This document shows, piece after piece, positions 1 through 6,971 of a stretch of 8,508 bases of DNA. The notes beneath the pieces are model-generated. The model searched no databases, had not been told where the DNA came from, and worked only from the letters and a program-made list of their open reading frames with translations. The DNA comes from an uncultured Bacilli bacterium (GTDB lineage Bacteria > Bacillota_I > Bacilli_A > RF39 > UBA660): positions 1 to 8,508 of the forward strand of contig CAQBKK010000047.1 in assembly GCA_948760655.1 (NCBI GenBank). The letters are read 5' to 3'. Both the position numbers and the translations under genes were made by a program. The number at the start of each line of letters is the position of its first letter. Positions within the stretch are counted from its first letter, which is position 1.

Positions 1-70
1 TTATTATAACAAATGGAATATGTTTTTTCTTTTCCCGACATTCCGTTACACTATCTTTATTGGAAAATAT

Positions 71-99
71 TTGACAAACCTCAGGGGTGGGGTTATAAT
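71..99 (+). promoter_or_regulatory. Consensus sigma-A promoter of the sigma-factor operon
   Basis: TTGACA at 71-76 and TATAAT at 94-99 are separated by exactly 17 bp, a perfect match to the housekeeping (RpoD/SigA) promoter consensus. The spacer is unusually G-rich (about 80-92). Transcription would start near 106, leaving an untranslated leader of about 25 nt before the ATG at 131. Its position rules out the longer in-frame start at 20, which lies upstream of the promoter. No second promoter is apparent before the second sigma gene, so this one probably drives both. Confidence 0.85.
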
Positions 100-112
100 A
101 CAACTTGCTAAA

Positions 113-120
113 AAAGGGGG
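113..120 (+). promoter_or_regulatory. Ribosome binding site of the first sigma gene
   Basis: AAAGGGGG lies 10 nt upstream of the ATG at 131 and 7 nt upstream of an in-frame GTG at 128. The same octamer precedes the second sigma gene (1838-1845). It decides the start: translation begins at 131 or 128, not at the upstream ATG at 20. Confidence 0.75.
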
Positions 121-130
121 TCTTTTAGTG

Positions 131-1822
131 ATGTTAACCAAAGAACAAGAAAAAATATACCAAAAGTATAAGTTTATTGGAATGACTGAAGAAAAATTTT
201 TAGAATTTGTAGAAGAAGCAGAGAAAGAAAAAGAAAAGAATGATTTAACAAAGTTATTAAACAAGTATCTAAGAGAAAATATAACATTGGAGCATATCCT
301 AAAATATTTAGATAATGCGAAAATCCATTTAGAAGAAAGTTGCCAAAAAATCAATTACAAACTCAGAAGCTTTTATAATATGTTAGATACAGCACAATAC
401 GTATTAGCGCCAAGTGAAATAAACAAACTTTTAGAAACTAAAGTGTTTAATACCTTGTGTAGTAAATTTATAAGCAGAAGAAAAGAAATATCACAAAAAG
501 AAATAGAAACATTTATAAACAACAATACCAATTTAGAATCCATTATAACAGAATATTTAGAACAACAAAAAATAAAAATAATAGAAGAAAATAAAGAAGA
601 CGAATATGAAGAAGAAAATGATGACAAAGACCTAGATCTTGTAAGAGTATATTTGAACGATATTAAGGGAATACCTTTACTGAACAATGAAGAAGTAATA
701 GAACTAGCCAAAAGAAAAGATGCAGGATTTGATGAAGCAAAAAAAAGACTAGTGAATGCCAATCTTCGTTTAGTAGTAAATATAGCAAAACGTTACACAG
801 GAAGAGGAGTACTATTTCTAGATTTAATTCAAGATGGAAGCCTAGGATTAATAAAAGCCGTAGAAAAATTCGATTACAAAAAAGGATACAAATTTTCAAC
901 CTATGCCACATGGTGGATTCGCCATGCAATTTCTCAAGGGATTGCAGATACGGGAAGAACCATTCGTTTTCCTGTACACGCAATAAGTAAATTAACAAAA
1001 ATAAATAAAACGATAGAGTTCTACTTAGTAAAAAAAGGAAAAGAACCAACCATAGAAGAATTGGTAGTTGAAACAGGATTAACTAAAAAAACAATAAAAC
1101 GACTCCTTACAGCCCCTCAAGACATATCTCCTTTAGAGGAATTAATAAGTGAAGATGGGCTAATGTTAGAAGAAGTTATAGCAGACAAAGAGAGTTATTT
1201 TGAAGAAGAATTAACAGATAAAATAAATACCAAGGCATTATTAGAGGCGGCAAAACCAGTAATAACAGATAGAGAATACGACGTTTTAATGTCACGGTTT
1301 GGTATTAATAGAAAAAAATTAACTTTAGAAGAAACTAAATTAAGACACAATGTCAGTAGACAAAGAATTGGTCAAATAGAAGAAAAAGCTTTAAAGAAAA
1401 TTAGAGAAGACAAACGAACAAAAATATATAATCCATATGATACCTCAAAAGAAAGTGCGTCCACTCCAAATGTGAAGATTATAGCATTACTAAAAGAAAA
1501 ATACAGATATATATTGGAAGAACAAGAATTAGAAAGTATATTAACAATTTCTTTGCAAGAAGAAAAAAAAGACATACTTCTTTTGGATGCAATTGAAAAT
1601 AAAATTCTTTTAAAATTAATGAATACTTATAAAGAAGAACAAAAAAAAGAAAAGCAAAAGATATTTGAAAAAATAAAATACATTCTTAAAGAGAAATTAA
1701 AAAGACAACACCCCGAAATAGAAGAAGATAAAATTAGTCAAACGATAGAAAGTATTTTTGAGGCTCATGAAGAAGAAATAGATTTAAACATAATATTAGG
1801 AAGATATTTAAAAAACAAATAA
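131..1822 (+). CDS. RpoD-like alternative sigma factor with N- and C-terminal extensions
   Basis: This 563-aa sigma-70 family factor would direct RNA polymerase to a set of promoters. A region-1.1-like segment (about 105-153) is followed by region 1.2 (about 167-200), region 2 (about 208-283, with LIQDGSLGL and FSTYATWW), region 3 with a finger loop (about 283-350) and region 4 (about 375-427). About 100 aa precede the 1.1-like part and about 135 aa follow region 4; most SigA proteins are about 370-400 aa. Promoter-reading residues differ from E. coli sigma-70: Q437 is His265, T440 is Ser268, R441 is Gln269, E585 is Gln411 and R588 is Gly414. I infer an alternative sigma rather than the primary one. 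The start at 131 is chosen from the promoter at 71-99, the RBS and alignment with the paralogue (MLTKEQEK versus MLTEEQEK); GTG at 128 is possible. It is first in an operon with the larger paralogue, 31 nt upstream of it. Confidence 0.9.
   Translation: MLTKEQEKIYQKYKFIGMTEEKFLEFVEEAEKEKEKNDLTKLLNKYLRENITLEHILKYLDNAKIHLEESCQKINYKLRSFYNMLDTAQYVLAPSEINKLLETKVFNTLCSKFISRRKEISQKEIETFINNNTNLESIITEYLEQQKIKIIEENKEDEYEEENDDKDLDLVRVYLNDIKGIPLLNNEEVIELAKRKDAGFDEAKKRLVNANLRLVVNIAKRYTGRGVLFLDLIQDGSLGLIKAVEKFDYKKGYKFSTYATWWIRHAISQGIADTGRTIRFPVHAISKLTKINKTIEFYLVKKGKEPTIEELVVETGLTKKTIKRLLTAPQDISPLEELISEDGLMLEEVIADKESYFEEELTDKINTKALLEAAKPVITDREYDVLMSRFGINRKKLTLEETKLRHNVSRQRIGQIEEKALKKIREDKRTKIYNPYDTSKESASTPNVKIIALLKEKYRYILEEQELESILTISLQEEKKDILLLDAIENKILLKLMNTYKEEQKKEKQKIFEKIKYILKEKLKRQHPEIEEDKISQTIESIFEAHEEEIDLNIILGRYLKNK
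1667..1810 (+). repeat. C-terminal module repeat, copy 1
   Basis: Codons 513-560 of the first sigma gene encode a charged helical module that recurs at the end of the second gene (4569-4712). By eye 40 of 48 residues match. The first 24 codons encode identical protein with only three synonymous base changes in 72 nt. The module belongs to no sigma region I know. Confidence 0.85.
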
Positions 1823-1837
1823 TAACTAGAAAAGAGG

Positions 1838-1845
1838 AAAGGGGG
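1838..1845 (+). promoter_or_regulatory. Ribosome binding site of the second sigma gene
   Basis: AAAGGGGG ends 8 nt before the ATG at 1854, preceded by a further GAGG at 1834-1837. It lies in the 31-nt gap after the first sigma gene, where no promoter-like pair is evident. This supports translation from a shared transcript. Confidence 0.75.
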
Positions 1846-1853
1846 ATAACGAT

Positions 1854-4736
1854 ATGCTAACAGAAGAACAAGAAAAAAAATACCAAAAATACGCCTTTAC
1901 CAACATGTCAAAAAGCGAATTTTTAAACATAGTAAGGAAGACAGAAAAAGAAAAATATAAACTTGTCGCTTTCAAAAAAGAGATAACTCTTTACCTAAAA
2001 GAGCATATGTGTACCTCGATGTTATTAAACTACCTTAAAGAATTAAAAATAAATTTAAACATAAGTAGTAGAAAAATCAATTATTTTCTAGAACCATTTT
2101 ATGATTTACTAAACAAAACAGAATATATTTTAACAGAACAAGAAATAAAAATTTTATTAAATATAGAAGTCTTTCATGTATTATGTACAAAATTTATAAG
2201 CAAAAGAAAAGAAATTAACCAAGAAGAATTCGATAATTTTATAAATAATAATGTTTATTTAGAATCCATTTTAAAAGAATATTTAAAACAAAACCACATT
2301 CGTATTGTAGAAAAAGAAGAAAAGGAAGCACAAGAAGAAAATACAAAAGACTTAGATCTTACCAAGCTATATAAAAAAGAAATCGAGAAAATTCCACTAT
2401 TAAAAGGGGAAGAAGAAATAGAGTTAGCCAAAAGAAAAGACGCTGGAGATGAAGAAGCAAAAAAAATATTAGCGGAAGCCAATCTTCGTTTGGTAGTTAG
2501 TATTGCAAAACGTTACACAGGAAGAGGAGTATTATTTCAAGATTTAATTCAAGAAGGAAATTTAGGTTTAATAAAAGCAATAGAAGGATTTGATTACAAA
2601 AAAGGCTGTAAATTTTCTACATATGCCACATGGTGGATTCATCACTTTATTGATAAATCTATTGCAAATACTGGAAGAGCCATTCGTCTATCTTACAATA
2701 CCTATCTAAATATAAATAAATTAAATTTCCAAAAAGAACAATACGAAAAACAATTTGGAAATAACCCAAAACCAGAAGAAATGGCAGAAAAAATGAATGT
2801 TTCTCTAAAAAGAATAAAATATTTAGAAACTTCAGGACAGGAAATACTCCCTTTGGATGCATACATATCAGAGGATAAAACCACAACATTTGGAGAAATG
2901 TTGAAAGAAGAAGAAAGCCAAATCGAATCTTTAATGAATTCTATAAATAGGGAAAATTTTTTTCAAACTATAAAAAAAGGAGTAACAAAAAGAGAATTTG
3001 AAGTACTATCTTTACGATTTGGCATATATGATGGAGAGTACAAAACATTTGAAAAAGTAGGACAAATGTTAGGTATGAGTGGAGAGAATGTGCGTTTAAT
3101 TCAAAAAGTTGCGTTAGAAAAACTTAAAAATAACAAAAAAATAAAAAATCATATAAGTATTTCTGAACAAACAAATGCCCCAACATCAAAACAACAAGAG
3201 CCAGAAGAACTTACTATGTTTTTTGATATTCTATCTCTTTTCAATGAAAAGGATCGAAAAGAATACTGTCTAGAAAAGGGAATTGACCTTGAAAAAAGAA
3301 ACATAACAAAACCAAATAACCCTAACTATTCTTTAAATGTAAAAGCAATGGATAATGAGATCCTTATACTAATTGTAAAATATATAAGTCTTGCTAAAGA
3401 AATATTGAATCGAGAGGAAATTAAAAGCAACTTGTATACTTTTATAAAAAAGAAATCCATACGGTTTTACTTTCAAAAAAATGCACCATCTGAAGTTTAC
3501 CATGTCGTAAGATATTTAGAAGAGAAAGAAAAAGCAATTATTTATACTTTATTCGACGAAAGTCTTTATTTTTACAAAACATCATGCAATAAGAATATCA
3601 CCGATCCCAATACAATAAAAGTTTTCAAAAAACTAAATGAAATGATAAAAAATAAAAACCAAATCCCAACTCCTAGAGAAATGCTATGTACTTCTTTAGA
3701 AACAGAAAATCTCTTTTTAATATATGAGAAAATACATCAATTGCCGAGTGAAGAAAAAGAAATCTTTTTTGCAACTCATGGAATACATCTTGATGAAGAT
3801 AATTATGTTAAAGAATCTATTCTTTATCAAAATGCCATAAATTATTTAAAAAAAGAAATAGAAAAAGAGCCTATGCGAAAAAAAGAAGTCACTTCTTCTT
3901 TCTATAAGCAATTTATAGAATACAAACAAGTGGAAATATTTTGGGCTTTTCTGTATTTACCAGATGCACAGCAACAAGCAATGTGTACATTATTTGGAGA
4001 AAATTTAGAATATATTTTAGACGAAAAAGCACCTCTTATTAGAAATGCTCGAAAAGAAAAAATTTTACGAAACACACATTATTCTGCTAAAAGAAAAATA
4101 AATCAACTATTGAGTGAAAATATAGAATCAAAAAGTTTTATAAATAGATATAAAAAAGAAGAATTTCTCCCTCTTTTAAAAATAATAAACGAGGAAGAAA
4201 GAGAAATATTTACACTCTTTCATGGGAAAGAATACGCAGAACACTTTGTAATTATTCCAAAACATCCCAAAACACTACTTTATTACTGTCAAAAATACAA
4301 AGAAATAATAAAAAAATTAGAAGAACAGATTTTATTTCGAGAAAAGTATTCTAAGACAGAAGAACAAAATGAAATCTATTCACTTTTAGTAAAAACCTAT
4401 ATCGGAATATTTCCTCTTAGTGATTTAAAAAATCTACTAGCTACAACAATGAATGATGCATCTTTATCTTTAGAAGAATATAGAAACAAACTGGAAAATG
4501 AACTTTTATTGTCTCAATTAAATTTATACAAAAATACTTTTGTTTTAGAAGATAAAGAGATTATTTTAGAAAAAATAAAATATATTCTTAAAGAAAAATT
4601 AAAAAGACAACACCCTGAAATAGAAGAAGATAAAATTAGTTCTATGGTAGAAAGTATTTTTGAAGCTTATGAAGAAGAAATAAACTTAGACAAACTCCTC
4701 GGAAGATACTTAATTACAAATACATACAAAAAATAG
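1854..4736 (+). CDS. Giant RpoD-like alternative sigma factor with sigma-4-like repeats
   Basis: This 960-aa paralogue of the preceding gene has more than twice the length of a usual SigA. In order it has an N-terminal module (1-100), a 1.1-like segment (about 105-153), region 1.2 (about 167-200), region 2 (about 209-282, with LIQEGNLGL and FSTYATWW), region 3 with a finger loop (about 283-350), region 4 (about 375-427), about 400 extra residues (437-838), and a tail matching the first protein (839-960). It diverges further in DNA-reading positions. Relative to E. coli sigma-70, R436 and Q437 are His263-His264, T440 is Asp267, H455 is Asn282, R584 is Gly410 and Q589 is Leu415, while E585 and R588 are kept. 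The extra segment holds about five degenerate repeats resembling region 4. Core-binding region 2.2 looks intact, so it probably still binds RNA polymerase. Its targets are unknown. It is too divergent to be the primary sigma, and a regulator that binds polymerase without initiating is also possible. Confidence 0.88.
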   Translation: MLTEEQEKKYQKYAFTNMSKSEFLNIVRKTEKEKYKLVAFKKEITLYLKEHMCTSMLLNYLKELKINLNISSRKINYFLEPFYDLLNKTEYILTEQEIKILLNIEVFHVLCTKFISKRKEINQEEFDNFINNNVYLESILKEYLKQNHIRIVEKEEKEAQEENTKDLDLTKLYKKEIEKIPLLKGEEEIELAKRKDAGDEEAKKILAEANLRLVVSIAKRYTGRGVLFQDLIQEGNLGLIKAIEGFDYKKGCKFSTYATWWIHHFIDKSIANTGRAIRLSYNTYLNINKLNFQKEQYEKQFGNNPKPEEMAEKMNVSLKRIKYLETSGQEILPLDAYISEDKTTTFGEMLKEEESQIESLMNSINRENFFQTIKKGVTKREFEVLSLRFGIYDGEYKTFEKVGQMLGMSGENVRLIQKVALEKLKNNKKIKNHISISEQTNAPTSKQQEPEELTMFFDILSLFNEKDRKEYCLEKGIDLEKRNITKPNNPNYSLNVKAMDNEILILIVKYISLAKEILNREEIKSNLYTFIKKKSIRFYFQKNAPSEVYHVVRYLEEKEKAIIYTLFDESLYFYKTSCNKNITDPNTIKVFKKLNEMIKNKNQIPTPREMLCTSLETENLFLIYEKIHQLPSEEKEIFFATHGIHLDEDNYVKESILYQNAINYLKKEIEKEPMRKKEVTSSFYKQFIEYKQVEIFWAFLYLPDAQQQAMCTLFGENLEYILDEKAPLIRNARKEKILRNTHYSAKRKINQLLSENIESKSFINRYKKEEFLPLLKIINEEEREIFTLFHGKEYAEHFVIIPKHPKTLLYYCQKYKEIIKKLEEQILFREKYSKTEEQNEIYSLLVKTYIGIFPLSDLKNLLATTMNDASLSLEEYRNKLENELLLSQLNLYKNTFVLEDKEIILEKIKYILKEKLKRQHPEIEEDKISSMVESIFEAYEEEINLDKLLGRYLITNTYKK
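3213..4343 (+). repeat. Five degenerate sigma-region-4-like protein repeats
   Basis: Within residues 454-830 of the second sigma protein, five segments share one pattern. A hydrophobic helix leads into an acidic/basic run, then a hydrophobic stretch ending in LF or HG, then a Leu, and about 25-35 residues later a K-rich amphipathic helix. The signature starts near residues 464, 556, 632, 703 and 780, a spacing of about 70-90 aa. Examples are [34 protein letters not shown] and [17 protein letters not shown]. The protein's own region 4 has [16 protein letters not shown] at 379-394. The likeness is by eye, and the repeats are diverged enough that they are not visible in the DNA. Confidence 0.55.
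4569..4712 (+). repeat. C-terminal module repeat, copy 2
   Basis: Codons 906-953 of the second sigma gene correspond to 1667-1810 of the first. The shared protein core begins [20 protein letters not shown] and the copy ends in LLGRYL. The segments diverge most in the last 24 codons. Confidence 0.85.
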
Positions 4737-4827
4737 TAAAATAAGGATAGAAAGAAGAACAAGAAAAACCCTAGAGTAAATATTTCTACCTTATAAAGGA
4801 GAACGTCCACTGAAAGAAGAAATAATT

Positions 4828-4866
4828 AAAAGCCTTAAAAAATAAAATTGTAGGGCTTTTTATTTG
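4828..4866 (+). terminator. Probable rho-independent terminator after the sigma operon
   Basis: AAAAGCC (4828-4834) can pair with GGCTTTT (4854-4860), enclosing a 19-nt AT-rich loop and followed by a T-rich tract (TTTTTATTT across 4857-4865). The stem is only 7 bp with three G-C pairs and the loop is long, so efficiency may be modest. It is the only terminator-like structure seen between the second sigma gene and ruvA. Confidence 0.5.
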
Positions 4867-4875
4867 ACCTATAAT
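4848..4875 (+). promoter_or_regulatory. Candidate ruvA promoter
   Basis: A perfect -10 hexamer TATAAT lies at 4870-4875. A weak -35 (TTGTAG, 4848-4853) sits 16 bp upstream and overlaps the 3' arm of the putative terminator. Initiation near 4882 would give a leader of about 28 nt that includes the ruvA ribosome binding site. An alternative pair, TTGACC (4864-4869) with TACCAT (4888-4893), would start almost at the gene and is less likely. Confidence 0.45.
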
Positions 4876-4899
4876 CCAGACGTATGTTACCATATTCAT

Positions 4900-4905
4900 G
4901 GTGAT
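4900..4905 (+). promoter_or_regulatory. Ribosome binding site deciding the ruvA start
   Basis: GGTGAT matches the 3' part of the extended Shine-Dalgarno sequence (AGGAGGTGAT) and sits 4 nt before the ATG at 4910. It overlaps the upstream in-frame ATG at 4898 and GTG at 4901, so those cannot use it. This favours 4910 as the start. Confidence 0.55.
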
Positions 4906-4909
4906 ACTT

Positions 4910-5461
4910 ATGTTCAGTTTTATAAAAGGAATAGTAAAAGAAACAGAGAAAAATTATATTACATTGGAAAACAATGGAATTGGGTACCAAATATTTGTAG
5001 CAAATCCTTTTAGTTTTACTTTAGAAGAAGAAAAAAACATTTATATTTATACCCATATAAGAGAAGATGAATTTTCATTTTATGGATTTAACTCTAAAGA
5101 AGAAAAAGATTTATTTTTAAGATTAATCAATGTAAAGGGATTAGGTCCTAAAATGGCACTTCCTATGTTTGCTCTAGGAAGTGTAACTGGAATTACGGAT
5201 GCAATAGATAGAGAAAATGTCCTATATCTTACAAAATTCCCTAAAATCGGAGAAAAAATTGCCCGTCAGATTATATTAGATTTAAAAGGAAAGCTAGCAA
5301 AAAACGAAACAGAAGTAGTAGCAGGCTTTGATGAAGTAGTAGAAGTACTAGAAAGTTTAGGATATAAAACAAACGATATTAAAAAAATACTTCCTAAGCT
5401 TTCTCCAGATTTAAAAATAGAAGACCAAGTAAAAGAAGCATTAAAATTATTACTAAAATAG
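4910..5461 (+). CDS. ruvA: Holliday junction branch migration protein RuvA
   Basis: RuvA forms tetramers that hold the four-way Holliday junction in a square-planar form and load the RuvB motors during recombinational repair in the cytoplasm. This 183-aa protein, slightly short of the usual 190-205, has all three domains. An OB-fold occupies about 1-62 ([29 protein letters not shown]). Tandem helix-hairpin-helix motifs lie at about 66-86 ([12 protein letters not shown]) and 102-128 ([20 protein letters not shown]). A C-terminal three-helix domain that contacts RuvB covers about 138-183 ([18 protein letters not shown]). The acidic-pin region of domain I looks present (REDEFSF). The start at 4910 is chosen because family members begin M-x-x-[FYL]-[IL]-[KR]-G; an ATG at 4898 would add four residues. 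It is followed after 13 nt by ruvB, the usual pairing. Confidence 0.96.
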   Translation: MFSFIKGIVKETEKNYITLENNGIGYQIFVANPFSFTLEEEKNIYIYTHIREDEFSFYGFNSKEEKDLFLRLINVKGLGPKMALPMFALGSVTGITDAIDRENVLYLTKFPKIGEKIARQIILDLKGKLAKNETEVVAGFDEVVEVLESLGYKTNDIKKILPKLSPDLKIEDQVKEALKLLLK

Positions 5462-5474
5462 AAAGGAAACTCAT

Positions 5475-6479
5475 ATGGAAGACAGAATTATTGATGCCGA
5501 AGAAAAAACAGAAGATATATTTGAAAGAAATATACGTCCCCAAAGTTTAGAGGAATATGTAGGACAGCAAGAAATCAAAGAAAACTTGCGCGTATTTATA
5601 AAAGCCGCTATCATGCGTAGTGAACCCCTTGATCATGTACTACTTTATGGCCCTCCAGGACTTGGGAAAACAACACTTGCCCATATCATAGCAAACGAAC
5701 TAGGAAGTAATATCAAAACAGCGAGTGGTCCATCCATAGAAAAAACAGGAGATTTAGCAGCTGTACTATCCACATTGGAACCAGGAGATGTATTATTTAT
5801 TGATGAAATTCACAGAATGCCCAAATTTATTGAAGAAGTTTTATATCCAGCGATGGAAGATTTTGAAATAGATTTAGTCATTGGAGAAACAGGAAAATCA
5901 AGAAACATCAAAATAGACTTACCGCCATTTACACTTGTTGGAGCAACAACCAGAGCAGGAGATATATCTTCTCCCTTAAGAGATCGATTTGGAATTATTT
6001 CCAAGCTTGAATATTACAAAAAAGAAGAACTAACAAGTATTATTAAAAGAACAAGTAGAGTACTAGATATGCCAATTGATGACGATGCAGCAGAAGAATT
6101 AAGCGGAAGATGTAGAAAAACACCACGAATTGCCAATCGTTTGTTTAAAAGAGTACGTGACTTTGCTTTAGTAGAGGGAGATACTTCGATTACCAAAAAT
6201 CTTGCTAAAAATTCCCTAAATCGCTTAAAAGTGGATGAATACGGACTAGACGCTATTGATATAGAATATCTAACAAGTTTAATTACCAAATTTAATGGTG
6301 GACCAGTAGGAGTAGAAACGATAGCAACCTCAATCGGAGAAGAAGTATCTACAATCGAAGACGTCGTAGAGCCATTCCTACTTCAAGAGGGATTTATTAA
6401 AAGAACTCCTCGTGGTAGAGTAGCTACCGAAAAAGCTTATGACCACTTGAAAATAGATCATAACACAAGTATGTTTTAA
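5475..6479 (+). CDS. ruvB: Holliday junction DNA helicase RuvB
   Basis: RuvB is the AAA+ hexameric ATPase that pumps duplex DNA through the RuvA-bound junction, driving branch migration. The 334 aa match the normal family length (about 330-350). Visible motifs are Walker A GPPGLGKT (59-66), Walker B LFIDEIH (107-113), sensor 1 GATTR (156-160), the arginine-finger segment SPLRDRFG (166-173) and sensor 2 TPRIANR (216-222). A C-terminal winged-helix DNA-binding domain covers about 255-330, with the signature [12 protein letters not shown] (307-318). Nothing catalytic is missing. AAGGA at 5463-5467, 7 nt before the ATG, supports the start. It is almost certainly co-transcribed with ruvA. The stop codon is followed at once by a decayed gene, then queA. 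Confidence 0.98.
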   Translation: MEDRIIDAEEKTEDIFERNIRPQSLEEYVGQQEIKENLRVFIKAAIMRSEPLDHVLLYGPPGLGKTTLAHIIANELGSNIKTASGPSIEKTGDLAAVLSTLEPGDVLFIDEIHRMPKFIEEVLYPAMEDFEIDLVIGETGKSRNIKIDLPPFTLVGATTRAGDISSPLRDRFGIISKLEYYKKEELTSIIKRTSRVLDMPIDDDAAEELSGRCRKTPRIANRLFKRVRDFALVEGDTSITKNLAKNSLNRLKVDEYGLDAIDIEYLTSLITKFNGGPVGVETIATSIGEEVSTIEDVVEPFLLQEGFIKRTPRGRVATEKAYDHLKIDHNTSMF

Positions 6480-6482
6480 AAA

Positions 6483-6951
6483 ATGGCTTTAAACAGAGAG
6501 GATGTAAATTATACGAAAACAGATATAATAATTAATGGAACTAGAACTTGTGGCAAAGATACTTTTGTTGAATTTGCTTCAAAATACGCAAAGGTAACTA
6601 ATTTTTCATCAATTGATAAAGTAAAATAAATAGCTAGTTTTAAGTTTTTTTAATATCAAAGACAGGGAAAAAATTGTAAATTTTTAAGTGAATTTAAACA
6701 AGCTTGGTCAGAATATAATGATGAACCATATTTGGAAACAGTAAAAGCAATTGAAGAATATTATTGTAGTGATAATGATATTTTATTTATTCATATTAGA
6801 GAACCTGAGAAAATAAAAAAGTTCAAAAAAAGAATATTTACTAAATTATTTTGAAAGAAAACAAGATGATTTAAAAGAAGTAAAAAACTAATCTAATAAA
6901 TTTTATAGTGATGATTATAAGCAACGAAAAGAAAATCAAATAAAAATGTAA
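6483..6951 (+). pseudogene. Decayed P-loop nucleotide-kinase-like NTPase gene
   Basis: Read with frame changes, the 490 bases between ruvB and queA encode the remains of one P-loop protein. Frame 6483-6626 gives IIINGTRTCGKDTFVEFASK, whose GxxxxGKDT is the Walker A form seen in deoxynucleoside-monophosphate-kinase-like proteins. It is cut by TAA at 6627. Recognisable protein then continues in other frames: NIKDREKIVNF (6652-6684), then from 6684 FKQAWSEYNDEPYLETVKAI and DILFIHIREPEKIKKFKK up to about 6830, then EYLLNYFERKQDDLKEVKN from 6832 to a TAA at 6889, and a last stretch to TAA at 6949. The frame switches lie at T-runs (6645-6651 and 6681-6685) and an A-run (6825-6831). At least five lesions argue for true decay rather than sequencing error. 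I link it to P-loop kinase-like ATPases of Bacillota from the motif pattern; the exact family is an inference. Its original start is unclear: ATG 6483 lacks a ribosome binding site. Confidence 0.75.
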
Positions 6952-6971
6952 GGAAGAAAGAAGAGAATCAA

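Noticed and set aside
20..130. N-terminal 37-codon extension of the first sigma protein from ATG at 20
   Set aside because: It lies across the consensus promoter and upstream of the ribosome binding site, and has no counterpart in the paralogue, which starts MLTEEQEK like the ATG at 131.
663..1049. Minus-strand open frames opposite the sigma genes (for example 373-762, 663-1049, 2255-2482)
   Set aside because: Low-complexity Phe/Leu/Ser-rich translations antisense to a strongly conserved sigma core, with no ribosome binding sites: shadows of the real genes.
131..1822. First sigma gene as the primary housekeeping rpoD/sigA
   Set aside because: The core is close to RpoD, but key -10 and -35 contacts are substituted, large extensions are present, and it is paired with a similar paralogue. 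Not excluded without the rest of the genome.
6472..6494. Terminator between ruvB and the pseudogene
   Set aside because: The GTTTTAAA/TTTAAAC pairing is short, all but one pair A-T, and lacks a downstream U-tract.
6480..6971. preQ1 riboswitch controlling queA
   Set aside because: No match to the short preQ1-I pattern was found. The interval is explained by the decayed P-loop gene, and queA is not a usual target.
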